DNA of 64,000 bases, taken from assembly GCA_034401135.1 (NCBI GenBank), contig JAWZSP010000002.1, forward strand, positions 1,364,001-1,428,000, in the 5' to 3' direction. Under the pieces are notes generated by a model. The model saw nothing but the letters and a program-made list of their open reading frames with translations, was not told where the DNA came from and did no database searches. Made by a program: the position numbers and the translations under genes. Numbering within the stretch: the first letter of the stretch is position 1; each line of letters begins with the position of its first letter. This stretch comes from Volutella citrinella (lineage: Eukaryota; Ascomycota; Sordariomycetes; Hypocreales; Nectriaceae). This document shows positions 14,146 to 27,430 of this stretch, one piece after another.

Positions 14146-14418
14146 TCTAAAGTATATAATATATAAATACTATATAAATCAGGCTATATAATTTTATAAA
14201 AAAAGATATAATAGTAAGATTTTATAATAAAAGTAACTAAAGCTGACTTAATATCTTAGTAAGCTTCTTTTATAAGATTATATATTATATAACTTTTTAA
14301 AATATATATATTAGTAGTAGTATTACTTTACTTTTTATACCTAGCTTAGCTAGCCTTTATTAATAAGTTAGGCAGCACTTTGTAATTAAAATAGAGCCTA
14401 ATACTGAATATTATAATA
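14146..14418 (-). repeat. Gypsy-B LTR, 5' LTR of copy 2
   Basis: The 273-bp repeat matches 32511-32784 and 20635-20908 directly and 3797-4070 inverted. It marks the right end of copy 2. A 250-bp A/T-rich spacer (14419-14668) with no recognisable content separates it from the LTR of copy 3. Confidence 0.7.
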
Positions 14419-14668
14419 ATAGATTACTAACTTAATTTAAATTAAAATATAGTAATTAATAATAGATTAAAATATAATAAATAGTAGCTTAATATTTAAA
14501 TAAAAAATTATTAGCTTTCTTTTTAATTAAAAATTAAAATATTAAAATTAATTATTAGTTCTTATTAAAAAATATTAATAATTTTATAAATAGTATTCTA
14601 ATTAAGTTAATAGATTTTTTAATATTAATATTTAACTTTAATTAGGGCTTTTATAATATAACTATTAT

Positions 14669-17600
14669 TATAATATATATAATATATAAATAAAATTATA
14701 TAGTTTTATAAAAAAAGAGATAATAATAAGATTTTATAATAAAAACTAATTAAAACTTATTTAATATTTTAATAAGCTTTTTTTATAATATTATATATTA
14801 TAATATTTCTTAGAATATATATATTTACTATTACCCTGCTTTTTATATTTAGCTCTACTAGCCTTTATTAGTAAATTAAGTAGTATTTTATAATTAAAAT
14901 AGAGCTTAATACTAGATATTATAATAACTTATTTATTTTTAATAGTATTATTTTTAATATTAAGGCTTATTAAATATAATTACTAGCTTTATTTTAATTT
15001 AGTAATAAATTACTACTAATTATATTTTATTTATATTATATTAAAGTATATTAAATAAATAATTATACTTTTTAAAGTATAAAAATAAGGCTTTTTTTTT
15101 ACTTAGTTACTTTTTTTTATTTTTTTTATTTATTAATATATTTACATTATATATTTTTTATACTACTTTTTTATAATATCTTATATTATTTTTTTTATAA
15201 TTTTAATTATTTATTATATTTTAATTTTAATACTTTTTATATAATATATAACGTATTTTAATATTATTAAATATTATAATTACTTATATATTTAAGCTAA
15301 TATATATATTATAAGTATAGTAATAAGATATATTATTTATATATTTTATTTTTTTAGATTTATTTAACTTTTTAATTTTTTTAAACTTTTTAATAAAATA
15401 AATAATATTATTAATCTTAATATAATTTTTAATTATATTAACTTTCTTTTAGTTCTTAAATAGTTTTTAAAAAGTTCTTTTTTTTTTTATTTAATAAATT
15501 TTATTATTACTTTAATTAATATTTATTATATATTTCTTTAAAAATATAAAGTATATATTACTAATTATAAACTTTTTAAAATCTTAAATACTATTAGTAT
15601 TTATAAAGCTTTATAAAAATAAATAAGATAAATAATTTTAAGTTTATAACTACTTATTATATTAAAAAACTTAAAAACTTTATAAACTTTTTTAATTTAT
15701 ATATTTTATTAATTTTTTATTAAAAAATATATAATAATTATAATTATGTCTTAAATAGTATTTATTTTAATATATTAATAAAGATAGCTTATATTAATAA
15801 TATAGATTTTTATATTTTTTAATAAAGTCTTTAGTTAGGTATTAATAACTTTAGATTTTACTTTTAAATTATTATTAAAATATAAGTAGTTTACTTATTT
15901 ATAAATACTTTTTTATAAGTATTTAAAATACTTATATTTTTATAATTTAAGTTAAAAAGTAATAAATATAAAGCTTTAATATAATTTATTTTAATATAAT
16001 TTAATACCTTACTTAGTTCTTAAATAGGTTTTAAAATAAGTTTATAATTTAAAAAATAATAATAATAGGTTTATTATATTAATAAGCTTTTTATAATACT
16101 TTTAAATTTTTAAATACTTTATAAAACTTTTTAAAGACTTTTTTAAACTCTTTATATTAACTTATCTTAGCTTTAGTACTATATATAAGTAATTAAAATA
16201 TTAAAATTTCTAAGTTTAAATAATATTAATATTAATAATATAAATTAGATTTAAAATTATTAAAGTTTTAATAATAAATTATAATAATTTTTAAATAGTT
16301 TTTTTATTTAAGAATTTTATAAATAGGTTTTTATAAGTTAATTATAAGGGTTTATTAACTCCTTTTTTAATTTAGCTTATTTTTTTATAGTCTTTTTTAA
16401 TTTATTTTATATTATTTTATAATTACTTTCTTAATCTTTTTTTTATTTATTTAAAAAATATATTAATTAAACTTTATAGATTTTCTTAATTATTTAATAA
16501 AATAAAAATATTTATTTATATATTTTATTTATATTTTAATTTTTAATTTTTTATAAATTTTTTAAATTAAATATTAATATATTTTTATTAAATAATCTTT
16601 TATAATATTATTAAGGCTTTAATAAGCTTATATAAAAGATATAATATATATAATTTAATTAAATTAATAAAGCTAATTAATAAACTTTTATATTAACTTT
16701 TTTTAGAATTTAAAAAGGCTTAATATAATTTAATACTAGCTTTTATTATTTAAGAAATTTTAAATTATATAAACTATCTTTTTTTTAAAATTATATTTTT
16801 AGTATTTATAATTTATAATTTTTATATAATATTTTATTATATTCTTTTAATAGGTTTTAAGTTATTTTTAAACTTATTATATTTTTATTAATTATATATT
16901 TATTTTAAATATCTTTTTTTAATATAATTATCTTTAAAACTTAGATATATATTTAATAAATACTTTATTAAAGCTTTTATTAATAATATACTTATTATTA
17001 ACTTTAAGTATTATTATAAATAAATTATATTTATTATAAAAGATTTAATTACATTTTTAAATAGTTTTTTATAAAAATATATATATAATATTCTAATATT
17101 TAATTAAATAATTTTATTTATTTATTACTTAATAAATAAAATACTATTTAAAGTTTTGTTTTATTTATATTTATATATATATAACTTATTAAAAGTTATT
17201 TATAAAAATTAAATATTAATTTAATATTATATTATTTAATAAATTAAAATATACTTAATTTTATTATAAAATAATTTTATAAGCTTTATAATATTAATTA
17301 CTTTAAATATAGTAAAGAATTAAATATATTTTATATAATAATTTATAATAATTAGTATTATATTAACTTTCCTTTACTTAATTATTATAAATAGTAATTT
17401 AATAATAAAATATATTAATAATATAAATTATAATTAATTAAATATTAAAAAAAGTTTAAGCTTATTATATAATTTATATCTTTTTAATCTTATTTTTTAA
17501 TATATTAAATAAATATTAATTTATTATATTATAAACTCTTTTATATATTTTTAATATACTTTTTATTAAAATATTTTAAAAAATTTAATTAATATTAAAA

Positions 17601-18250
17601 TAACTTATTATTAAATAATTATAATATAAATTAAGTATTTTATTTTTTAATATAATATTATTTAATATATATAATTTTTATTAAAAATATAATAAAGTCT
17701 TAATAATATACTATTTATAAAGTTTTTATATAATTTTTTATTTAATAATAAGATTATAATAAGTTTTTATTATTAAATTATTAAATTATTAAATAATAAT
17801 ATCTTAATTATTTTTATTAAAATAATTAAGATTTCTTTATTTTTAATAATTTTTTTTATTTAGATTTTTTATATATTTTATAAAAAAATTTAAATAATAT
17901 TTTAATTTTTTTTTTAATTTAATTTAATTATATTATATAATTTAATTTAAAAAAAATATTTTTTTAAATATTAATTAAAATTATTAATTTAAATAATAAT
18001 ATTTAAAAAAATAATAAAAAGTTATTAAAATCTTTTTAAGTTTTTATTATTAAAAAAGTTATTTAATAAATAATTTCTTAAAATTAATAAAAAATATATA
18101 TATAATTTATATATTATTTATTTTTAAAATTATTTAATGTATATTTATAAAAATTAAAGCTTTTTTATATAATTTTTAAAAATTTATATATATAATAATT
18201 TTTTTATTTATTTTTTTATTTATTTTATTATTTATTTTTTTAATATTAAA
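14669..18250 (-). mobile_element. Gypsy-B copy 3: heavily decayed, internally deleted
   Basis: A 258-bp LTR at 14669-14926 (3' LTR in element orientation) is followed by sequence matching copy 4 at 20909-22095 and, inverted, copy 1 at 600-3790. The integrase stretch is recognisable inverted at about 16950-17430. The block at about 18010-18250 matches 5440-5580 of copy 2, upstream of reverse transcriptase. Only about 0.6 kb separates these two landmarks, against roughly 2 kb in the other copies, so the RT region appears deleted. The right boundary is uncertain because sequence beyond 18250 is almost pure A/T. This is the most degraded copy in the window. Confidence 0.6.
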
Positions 18251-20634
18251 ATATATATTTATTATAATTATAATTTTAAAAAAATATATTAAGACTTAAG
18301 TTAAAATTAGTATTAATATTAAAATTAATTAAATTATTTTATTTTTAATATATTATATATATTAATTTATAATTTAAAAATAAATAAAAATTATAATATT
18401 ATTAATAAAAATTTAATTTAATTTATAATATTTATAAAATAATTTATTTATATATTATTAAATAAATATTAATAAGTTTTTAAATTTTATAAAAATTATA
18501 TTAAATATTTTAAAATTTACTTAAATATAATAATTATTTTATTTTTATATATTTTATAAATTAAAAATTAATAAAATTTAATAATATTAAATTTAATTTT
18601 TTTTAATTTAATATAATATTTATTTAATTTAAAAATAAATAAATATTTTATATAATTTATTTATTAAATAATTTAAAATTAATAATTATTTTATTTAATA
18701 ATATTTTATTTTTAAATTATATTAAATATTTTTAAATTATTTTAATTTATTATTATTTTTTTTATAATTTTTATTTATATTTTTATTTTTTTTATATAAA
18801 AATAATTTATTATTTTTATAAATATTAAATTTATTTAAAAATATAATAAATATATTAATATATTTTAAAATAATATTAATAATTTTTATATTAAATATAT
18901 TTTTTATAAATTTTAATTTTAATATTTTATAATTTAAAATATAAAATTTTATTTTTTTTAATTTTTTAATTTTTTAATAATTTAAAATTAAAATTTATAT
19001 TAATTATTTATAAAATATTTAATATTAAATTAATATAAAAGTTTTTTTTTATTTTTTTTTAAATTATAATTAATTTATTTTTATTAATATAAATAATATT
19101 TTATTTTAAAATATTAATATTAATAATTATATTATATATTTTTTTAATTAATTTAAAAAAATAAAAAATTAATTAATTTTAATTTTATATATATATTAAA
19201 AAAAAGCTTTTTCTATTTTATATTAATAAATATAATATTTTTATAGTAATTTTATTATAATATATATTAAATATTATATATATATAATTTTTTATATAAA
19301 TTTAAAAAAAAAATTTTATTATTATATTTTAAAATAATTTAAATTTAATATTTAAATTAAAAAAATTAAATATTATTTTATATTTATATAAATAATTAAT
19401 TTTAAAAAATATATATAATTTAAAACTTTTTATTAAATTAATAATTATTATAAAATATTTAATGTATTTTATTTATATATATTTTTAAATATATAAATTA
19501 AATATAATTTTTTTATTAATATAAAAATTTAAAATTATTTTTTTATATTTTTAAAAAAATTAAATTTTAATTTTAATTTTAATTATATTTATTATTAATT
19601 ATATTTTATTTATAAAAATATTAAATATTTTTATATTTATATAAATATTATATAATTTATTATTATAATAAAATTAAATATTAAATTTTTAATAAATATT
19701 AAATATAATTTTTTTATTATTTTTTAATTTATATTAAAATATAAAATCTTTTTAATTATAATATTATTTTTTAATATATACTTTTATATTTTAATTAATA
19801 ATTATTTTTTAAATATATTATAATTTAAATATAAAATTTTTTTATTTTATTTTATTTTATTATAATTTATTATATATTTTATATATTTATTATTAATATA
19901 AAATTTTTAATTTATTATTATAATATTTTAATTTTAATTTATATAATAATATATATTTATTATTATTATTATTTTATTATTTTTATTTAATTTTTATTAT
20001 AATAAAATTTATATTTTTAATTTAATTTTAATTTTTATAAAAATTAAAAAATTTTATTATATTATATTATATAAATTATTAATATTTTTTATTAAATTTA
20101 TTATTATTATTTTTAAAATAATTTAATTAAATTAAATAATAATTAAAATAATTATTAAATAAAAATTTTATTTTTAAAATTAAAAAAAATATTTTTATAA
20201 TATTTTATTTATATTTTTTTATAATAAAATATATATTAAATATTATTAATTATATTATTTATAAAATATTATTTTATTATAAATAATTAAATTTAAAAAA
20301 CTTAATTTTTAATTTAATTTTTTTTTATTTTTTAATATATTAAAAAAATAATTTAATATAAATTTTATTAAATTTAAATATTATTTTATTTATTTAAAAA
20401 TATATTATTTATTTTAATTTTTTTTTTATTTTAATTTTAATTAATAATATTAATTATTAATTATTTAAATTAAATATTTAATTTTAATAAAAAAATTATT
20501 ATTATTATTTAATATAAATTATTATTATAATTAAAATAATTTTAATTATATAAATTTATATTAAAAATATTAAGAATCTATATTTATAAAATAAATAAAA
20601 TAATATTATTAAATAATAATTAAAATATTATTAT
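18251..20634. other. Near-pure A/T tract, no recognisable gene or element
   Basis: Long runs contain no G or C at all, for example most of 18600-19200 and 19800-20560. Nothing here can be aligned by eye to the other elements. It is probably the rest of gypsy-B copy 3 mutated past recognition, but that is inference. Confidence 0.6.
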
Positions 20635-20908
20635 TATAAGGTATATAATATATAAATAATATATAAGTTAGGCTATATAGCTTTATAAAAAGAAAGGTAA
20701 TAATAGGATTTTATAATAAAAGGTAATTAAAGCTTATTTAATATTTTAATAAGCTTTTTTTATAATATTATATATTATAAAGCTCCTTAAAGTATATCTA
20801 TTAATAGTAATATTACTCTGCTTTTTATACTTAGCTCTATTATTCTTTATAACTAGGCTAGGTAGCGCTCTATAGCTAAAGTAGAGCTTAATACTAAATA
20901 TTATAATA
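20635..20908 (-). repeat. Gypsy-B LTR at the left end of copy 4
   Basis: The 274-bp repeat starts TATAAGGTATATAAT and ends ATTATAATA on the + strand. It is the direct match of 14146-14418 and 32511-32784. It keeps comparatively many C and G, for example GGTAGCGCTC near 20870. Confidence 0.75.
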
Positions 20909-22095
20909 ATTTATCTTTTTTTTTATAATATTATTCTTAGTACTAAGACTAATAAAATATAACTATTAATTTTATTATAATCTAATAGTAAATTATTACT
21001 AATTATATTTTATTTTTATTATATTAAAATAAATTAAATAAGTAATTATTTTTATAATTAGTAATTATATTTATAATTAGTAATTATACTTTTTAAGGTA
21101 TAAAAAAAAAGCCTTTTTCTTATTTAGCTGCCTTTTTTCCTTTCTTTTTATTTATTAATATTTTTAAGCTATATAAGTCCTATACTACTCTTTTATAATA
21201 TCTTTTTTTATCTTTTTTATAACTTTAACTATTTATTTTATACCTATTTTAATACTTTTTATATAATATATAAAGTATTTTAATATAATTAAGTATTATA
21301 ATTATTTATATATCTAGGCTAATTCTTAAAGTATTTTTATTATTATATTTTTATTTTATACTTTTTTTAATATTATAAGTAATTACTATTTATATTATAA
21401 ATATAATAATAAGACTTATTACTTATAAATATTTATCTTTTTAATTTTATTTAACTTTCTAACCTTTTTAAGCTTTTTAATAAAATAAAAAGTAATACTA
21501 TTAACCTAACTATTATTCTTAATTATATTAACCTTTTTTAAGTTCTCCTTATTTTTATAAATATTTCTTTTTTTTTTAGTTCTAATTTAACTAACTTTAT
21601 AATTATTTTAATAAATATTTACTATATATTTCTTTAAGTATATAAAGTATATACTACTATTTATAAGTTCTTTAAGATCTTAAGTATATTTAGTACTACT
21701 AAAGCTTTATAATAAAATAATAAGATTTTTAATCTTAAGTTTATAACTACTTATTATATTAAGAAGCTTAAGAACCTTATAAACTCTTTTTAATCTAATT
21801 ATTTTATTTTTATTAACTTTTTATTAAAAAATATATAATAATTATAATTATTTTTTAAATAATACTTATTATAATATACTAATAAAAATAGCTTATAATA
21901 ATAATAAGAGTTTTCTTACTCTTTTTAAAAATCTTTAGCTAAGTTATAATAAGCCTAGATTTTACTTTTAAGCTATTATTAAAATATAAGTACTTTACTT
22001 ATTAAAAAGCACTCTTAATTAAGCTACTTAAAAGTCTTATATTTTTATAAACTAGCTTAAAAAGTAATAAGTATAAAGCCCTTAGATAATAAATT

Positions 22096-22297
22096 TATAA
22101 TAATATAGCTATAAGCTGAAGCTAGGAATAAGTATATAGTTAGAAGTAGGCTACTATATTAACTTTTACTTATAGGTTCTAAGTAATCTTAGTATATAGT
22201 TTTTTACTTAGTAGCTAGTATATTTATATATAGCCTTTATAGTTTTTATAGCCCACAGGCTGGTCTAGGTTATATATATTATAGGTTTTCCTTTATA
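22096..22297 (-). repeat. Solitary gypsy-C2 LTR in inverted orientation (202 bp)
   Basis: This is the reverse complement of the C2 LTRs at 22754-22955 and 29580-29781, and has the same 202-bp length. It is followed by TATTT at 22298-22302, the complement of the AAATA found right after the 3' LTR of C2 at 29782. The two halves of one C2 target duplication are therefore now on opposite strands, which points to an inversion between LTRs. Confidence 0.8.
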
Positions 22298-22753
22298 TAT
22301 TTATAAACTTTAAAAAAGTTAAAATAATTATTTTATAACTAAAGCTAAAGACTTATTAAAAAGTCTAAGTATTTCTAAGTTTTTATAATTTTTATAAGAG
22401 ATTTATATAGAGCTATTCCTTAATAATAGCTCCTTTATTAAACCTTTTAAAAAAGTTAATTAAAAATAAGAAACTAAAAAGAGTAATTTTTATAAATAAA
22501 TAGTAGAATATTTTTTAAGAGCTTTATAAATCTTTTTAAAAGATATTATATTATTTTAACTTAAAGAAATTTATATAATTAAAAATTAATATCTTATACT
22601 TTATAATATTAAATATTATCTTTTAATAAAAAAGAAATAGTTTTTAGTACTTTATTATATTTTAATTATAAAAGTTTTAAGAAATTAAATTAAATTATAA
22701 TACTTTAAATAAAGAAATATTTATAATTATAAAGTTATTTATAAATTAAAAGT
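22298..22753 (+). repeat. Inverted 456-bp block of gypsy-B between opposed LTRs
   Basis: The block matches bases 1 to about 285 directly and 4150-4610 inverted, so within copy 4 it runs opposite to its flanks. It sits exactly between the inverted LTR (22096-22297) and the 5' LTR of C2 (22754-22955). Confidence 0.75.
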
Positions 22754-22955
22754 TATAAGGGAAAACCTATAATATATATAACCTAAACTAGCTTATAGGC
22801 TATAAAAGCTATAAAAGCTATATATAAGTATACTAACTACTAGGTAAAAAACTATATATTAAGATTACTTAAAACTTATAAATAAAAGTTAATATAGCAG
22901 CCTACTCCTAACTATATACTTATTCCTAGCTTCAGCTTATAATTATATTATTATA
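22754..22955 (+). repeat. Gypsy-C2 5' LTR
   Basis: The 202-bp repeat is nearly identical to 29580-29781, with differences mainly of transition type. It includes the string AATATAGCAGCCTACTCCTA shared by both LTRs. Confidence 0.85.
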
Positions 22956-24939
22956 ATTCTTTTACTTTTTAAAAAGCTAGTATAGAGTATATTTTAATTA
23001 AAGGAGTCTATCTTTATATATAATATAATATCTCTAACTACTCTAAGAGTATATACCTTTTTCCTATTTAACTAATTACTATTACCTAATAATAAGAGGT
23101 TAATACTATTAATTAAGACCTTAGAATAAAAATAGCACTTTTATATAAGTATAGAATATAAAAGCCTTATAATAGACCTTATAATAGCTATCTTATAGTA
23201 AGTAGTAGACTAGAATAAGCTTATCTACTAACTACTTATTAAGTATTTTTCTAACTTTAATTATAAGTATAAATACCTACTTACTTATAGCTATAAAATG
23301 CTATAAGAAGATAACTTTAATATTATTATTAATAACTAGATTAAAGTAGTTAAAATTAATAATAGCTTTAAGAAGTATGCTATTATAATATAAAGGATTA
23401 ATTAGGCTTTTACTAAGGCCTTTTATAAGATTTAGTAGTATTAATAAATATATATTAATAGGTTATTAAATAACCTTACTTAAGAGAACTTTATTAGCTT
23501 TATATAATAAAAATATATTAACTCTTATATATATAAGTAATAGCTTTATAATAAGTTAGAAGGCCTTTAATAAAAAAAAGCTAAGAAACTTTCTAAATTC
23601 TTCTAATTATAAAGTATAATCTATACTTTATTAAGTACTAAAAGAATTAATATTAATACTATCTTAACTTACTACTTTTATTATTATTTATAAAAAAACC
23701 TATAAGATAAGATAGACTGCTAGATAGTTAACTTTTATAAAATTTATAATATTATTAATAAAATTAAAAGGATATAAATATATCTTAGCTATACTTATAT
23801 TAATTAGTTAGTAAACTACTATAAAAGAAATATAAATAAAATAAGTTATATACTTATATACCTAAACTACTGCTTTATAAATAATATTAACTATAATATT
23901 AAAAAGAAAAGATAGTAGTTAAACTAATCTATACCTTAGTATTTAAAAGAAAAAAGTATAAAAAGCTCTATATAAAGTATTTACTATAAATACAAGCAGC
24001 CTAATTATAAGAAAGCTAACTACTTTATATATAAATACTAAGATAATACTATCCTAACCTTAAAAGCCCTTATTAAACTACTACTTAAGGCCTAAATATA
24101 AAAAGTTTACTAAAAAATAGATATTAATAAGTTATTAAAAAATAAATAAGTACTAATAAAAAAGTAATAGTATTAGCACTTAAACTTATTATTATACTTA
24201 TTAATAAGATTATTATAAGCTAAGCTATTATACTCTATAACTATATAAAAAACTAAATAGCTATAGATATAAATATAATAATATAAATAGACCTTATTAA
24301 TAACTGCCTTATAATAAAACTAAGTCTCTAACTGCTTTCTAATTATATAATACCTAAACTTTAAAATTAGTAAAGTATTATAAAATAAATAAAAAGCAAA
24401 GCTTATTAACTAACCTTCTTCTTTATTAATAATAAAAACTAGTTAAGGAAAGTATATAGGACTTTTATTAAGATAGACAGGCTTAAGAAAGTAAGTAACT
24501 TATTAATATTAAATAACTTAATAAGAAAGGAAGGTATCTCTATAACTATAGCAACTTATTATTAATTCTATAAACTTATTTCTATTATAGACCCTAAGTT
24601 AATTATATATAAGATTCTTAAAAAAGAATATAAAATATATATCTTCTATACTTATAGTACTATTTCTAATAAAGATAAGGTAATTAAGTCTTTAAATAGA
24701 GATAAGTAACTTAAAGATATAAAACTCTTAGTAAAGTTTATAAGCTTTATAAAAGCTTTTAATAAAGACTTAGTAAAAAAGCTGCTTATTTTATAAAATA
24801 TAGAGTATATAATTAATATTATAAAGGGCAAGACCTTACTTTTTAAGCTACTATACTTACTAAATAAAAAGTAAGATTAAGTACTTTATAAATATATTAC
24901 TAAGTACTTAGCCTTTAGTTATATTAAGCACTCTAAGAG

Positions 24940-25400
24940 CTTTATAAAAGCCCTAATCTTATTTATACTTAAAAAAGATAGTATACTTTACTTATATATA
25001 AATTACTATAGTCTTAATATAATTATAATTAAGAATCACTACCCTTTTTTATTAATTAAAGACCTTTTAGACTATTTTTTAAAAATAAAATAGATTTTTA
25101 CTATTAATATCTAAGATATATATTATTATATCTATATTAAGGAAAGTAACTATTAAAAGATAGCTTTTTATATATAGTATAGATATTTTAAATATATAGT
25201 TATACCTTTTAGCTTAACTAATATACTAACTACTTTTTAAGTATATATTTACTAAATACTTACTAAGTTATTAAATACCTACTATATTATATATCTTAAT
25301 AATATTATTATCTATTTAAAAACTTAAAAAGAATATATTTAGTACTTTTAAAAAGTTTTTTAAAAACTGTAGGCTATATAACTCTATATAAAGCTATTAA
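24940..25400 (+). pseudogene. Gypsy-C2 reverse transcriptase relic
   Basis: Reading the + strand through stops gives KNHYPFLLIKDLLD, then DIYYYIYIKESN, KIAFY, YFKYIVIPFSLTNILTTF and a YLNNIIIYL-like block. The known gypsy order is K-N-R-Y-P-L-P-L-I-x-E-x-L-D, D-x-x-x-A-Y-x-R-I-R-I, K-T-A-F, F-E-Y-x-V-M-P-F-G-L-T-N-A-P-A-T-F and the catalytic Y-L-D-D-I. The second catalytic aspartate position reads N, as expected from G to A change on one strand. Confidence 0.8.
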
Positions 25401-26899
25401 AATACATATTCTACTAATAAAAAATAGACTTCCTTAACTATTATATTATTTAAAAAAAGGTAAGTATAAAGCTAGAGTATATATAAGCTATTACTAAATA
25501 GTAATTATTAAAATCTATCTAAGACTTTTAAATCTTCTTAAGATTCTGCAATTTTTACTAAAAATTTATTTTCTATTACTTAAAAATAGCCTTACTTTTA
25601 ATAAACCTTTTAAAAAAAAGTTATAAAAACAGGTAAGTTAGAGAGTTTTAGTAAACAGAATGTATTATAGCTATATTTAGTAAGTTAAAAGCTACCTTTA
25701 TTTCTATAACTATTCTTTATTACTAAAATCTTATACTCTTTAGCTAAGTAGAAATAAATACCTCTAACTAAGTAATTATAGGTATCCTAGCTTAATAATA
25801 TAATAGCTAATAGCATCTAGTTATATACTTTTTATATAAACTATTAAAAATAGAAAATTAATAAAGTGCAGAGTAATAAGAGCTCCTTGCAGTCTTTAAA
25901 TTAATTAAATACTAAAGTTACTACTTTTAAAAACTTTCTAAATATTTTATACTCTTTACTAATTATAAAGTACTTTAATAAATCCTTAAGGCTCTTATAA
26001 AAGATCTTTAAAAAAGACTTATAAGATAGGTATATTAACTTTTAGAGTTTAATTTTAAAATATAGCACTACCTAAAAGTAAATAACTTTATAAATAGGCT
26101 ATTTTATAAGCCTGACTATATAAAAAGTCAGTTTATATATAGTAATATATTACTAAGTTTAATTTATAAGCTTAACTTAATAAAAGACCTCTTTTTAAAT
26201 ATATAGTAAATAATTATAAATTAAAAAAGAAAGTCTAAGGTATCTTAAGTATTTATTTAGATAGTTAAGTCTAGCTTAATTAGACTAGCTATAGCCTAGA
26301 TAACTATAACTCCTACTTTATAATAATATAGCTTATTTTATAAGCTATCTCTATATATAATATAAGTAATAATATCTAAAGTATAGACTAGAATATAAAT
26401 AAGACTAGTTTAAAAAAGTCTTATTATAAAACCTACTCCCTAAAGTAATACTTATTAAGAGTATATAAAAGACTTAAAATAAGCTAAGGTTATTATTCTA
26501 AATTAATATATCCTATACCTTATTATAAAAGAACTTATAAAAAGTAAAATAGTATTTTTAGTATAGTTATTATATAAGCTAAAAGTACTAGTTAGAGAGC
26601 TATAGACTACTAACTTAGAATACTTAGTATATATAAATATAGTATATATTAATATTAAAAAGAAGAATTATATAATAAACTATATAAATATATTATTTTT
26701 TAAGAAAAGATTTATTATTTTAAAAAAGCTATCTTTATAAAGTAAGATCCTTTAATACTATTATAATAACCCTTAGTTAGAGTATATAAAAGTAATAAAA
26801 ATTATAAAGCTAATCTTAAGAAAGTTTTATTAAGTTAATTTTATAAAAGATATAAAAAAGTATATTAAGACTTATAAATATTACTAGAGCGTCTATATA

Positions 26900-27430
26900 C
26901 TAAAGTATTATTTATATAAGAAGTTTTAACTATTATTACTATTATTATACCTATTCTAAGAAATCAGTATAGACTTTATTATAAGCCTGCTATAAAATAT
27001 ATAGCCTAAGAGTAAGCTAGCTAATATAATCCTTATAGTTATTTATTAAATAATTAAGTATACTTTATTTATTCTAATTATTAAGTAACTTAATATAATA
27101 TAATTAGTAAGTATTTTATATAAGTATATTAAATATAAATATAAAATACTAAAAAGAATTATTAATAATAAAGATAAGCTCTTTATAAGCTAATTCTAAG
27201 TAAATTTAATTAAAAAGTAAGTAATTAAATAGCGCCTATTAATAGTATACTATTTCTAGATAGATAGGCAGATAGAATAGCTTAACTAAATACTAGAAAA
27301 GTATCTATAAATCTATACTAAAAACTCTTTATAAAACTAAGCAGCTTATTTTTAAAAAGTAGAGTTTATATATAATAATAGTTATTATAGTATAATTAAT
27401 ATATCCTTAATAGAAATACTAATAAGATAC
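26900..27430 (+). pseudogene. Gypsy-C2 integrase relic
   Basis: Reading through stops, the fragments LFISQF, IKQRLLIVYYFQIDRQIEQ, LNQILEKYLQIY and VEFIYNNSYYS follow the order of the gypsy integrase core (L-F-T-S-x-F-W, K-R-L-S-T-A-Y-H-P-Q-T-D-G-Q-T-E-R, L-N-Q-x-L-E-x-Y-L-R-x-Y, x-E-F-A-Y-N-N-S). It lies downstream of reverse transcriptase, which distinguishes Ty3/gypsy from Ty1/copia. Confidence 0.75.

Larger units (their letters stand above)
4071..14418 (-). mobile_element. Gypsy-B copy 2: 5' half, split by the nested gypsy-C insertion
   Basis: Segments 4071-6874 and 13878-14418 are one element interrupted by gypsy-C. The proof is the uninterrupted equivalent at 29787-32784 in copy 4, where the two flanks run together at about 32242-32246. 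On the - strand the order is 5' LTR (14146-14418), a gag-like region, reverse transcriptase (about 4615-5100) and then the post-RT block (4075-4610). The 3' half (integrase, 3' LTR) is absent and was probably displaced to the left of the window when copy 1 inserted at 4070/4071. No frame is open. Confidence 0.75.
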
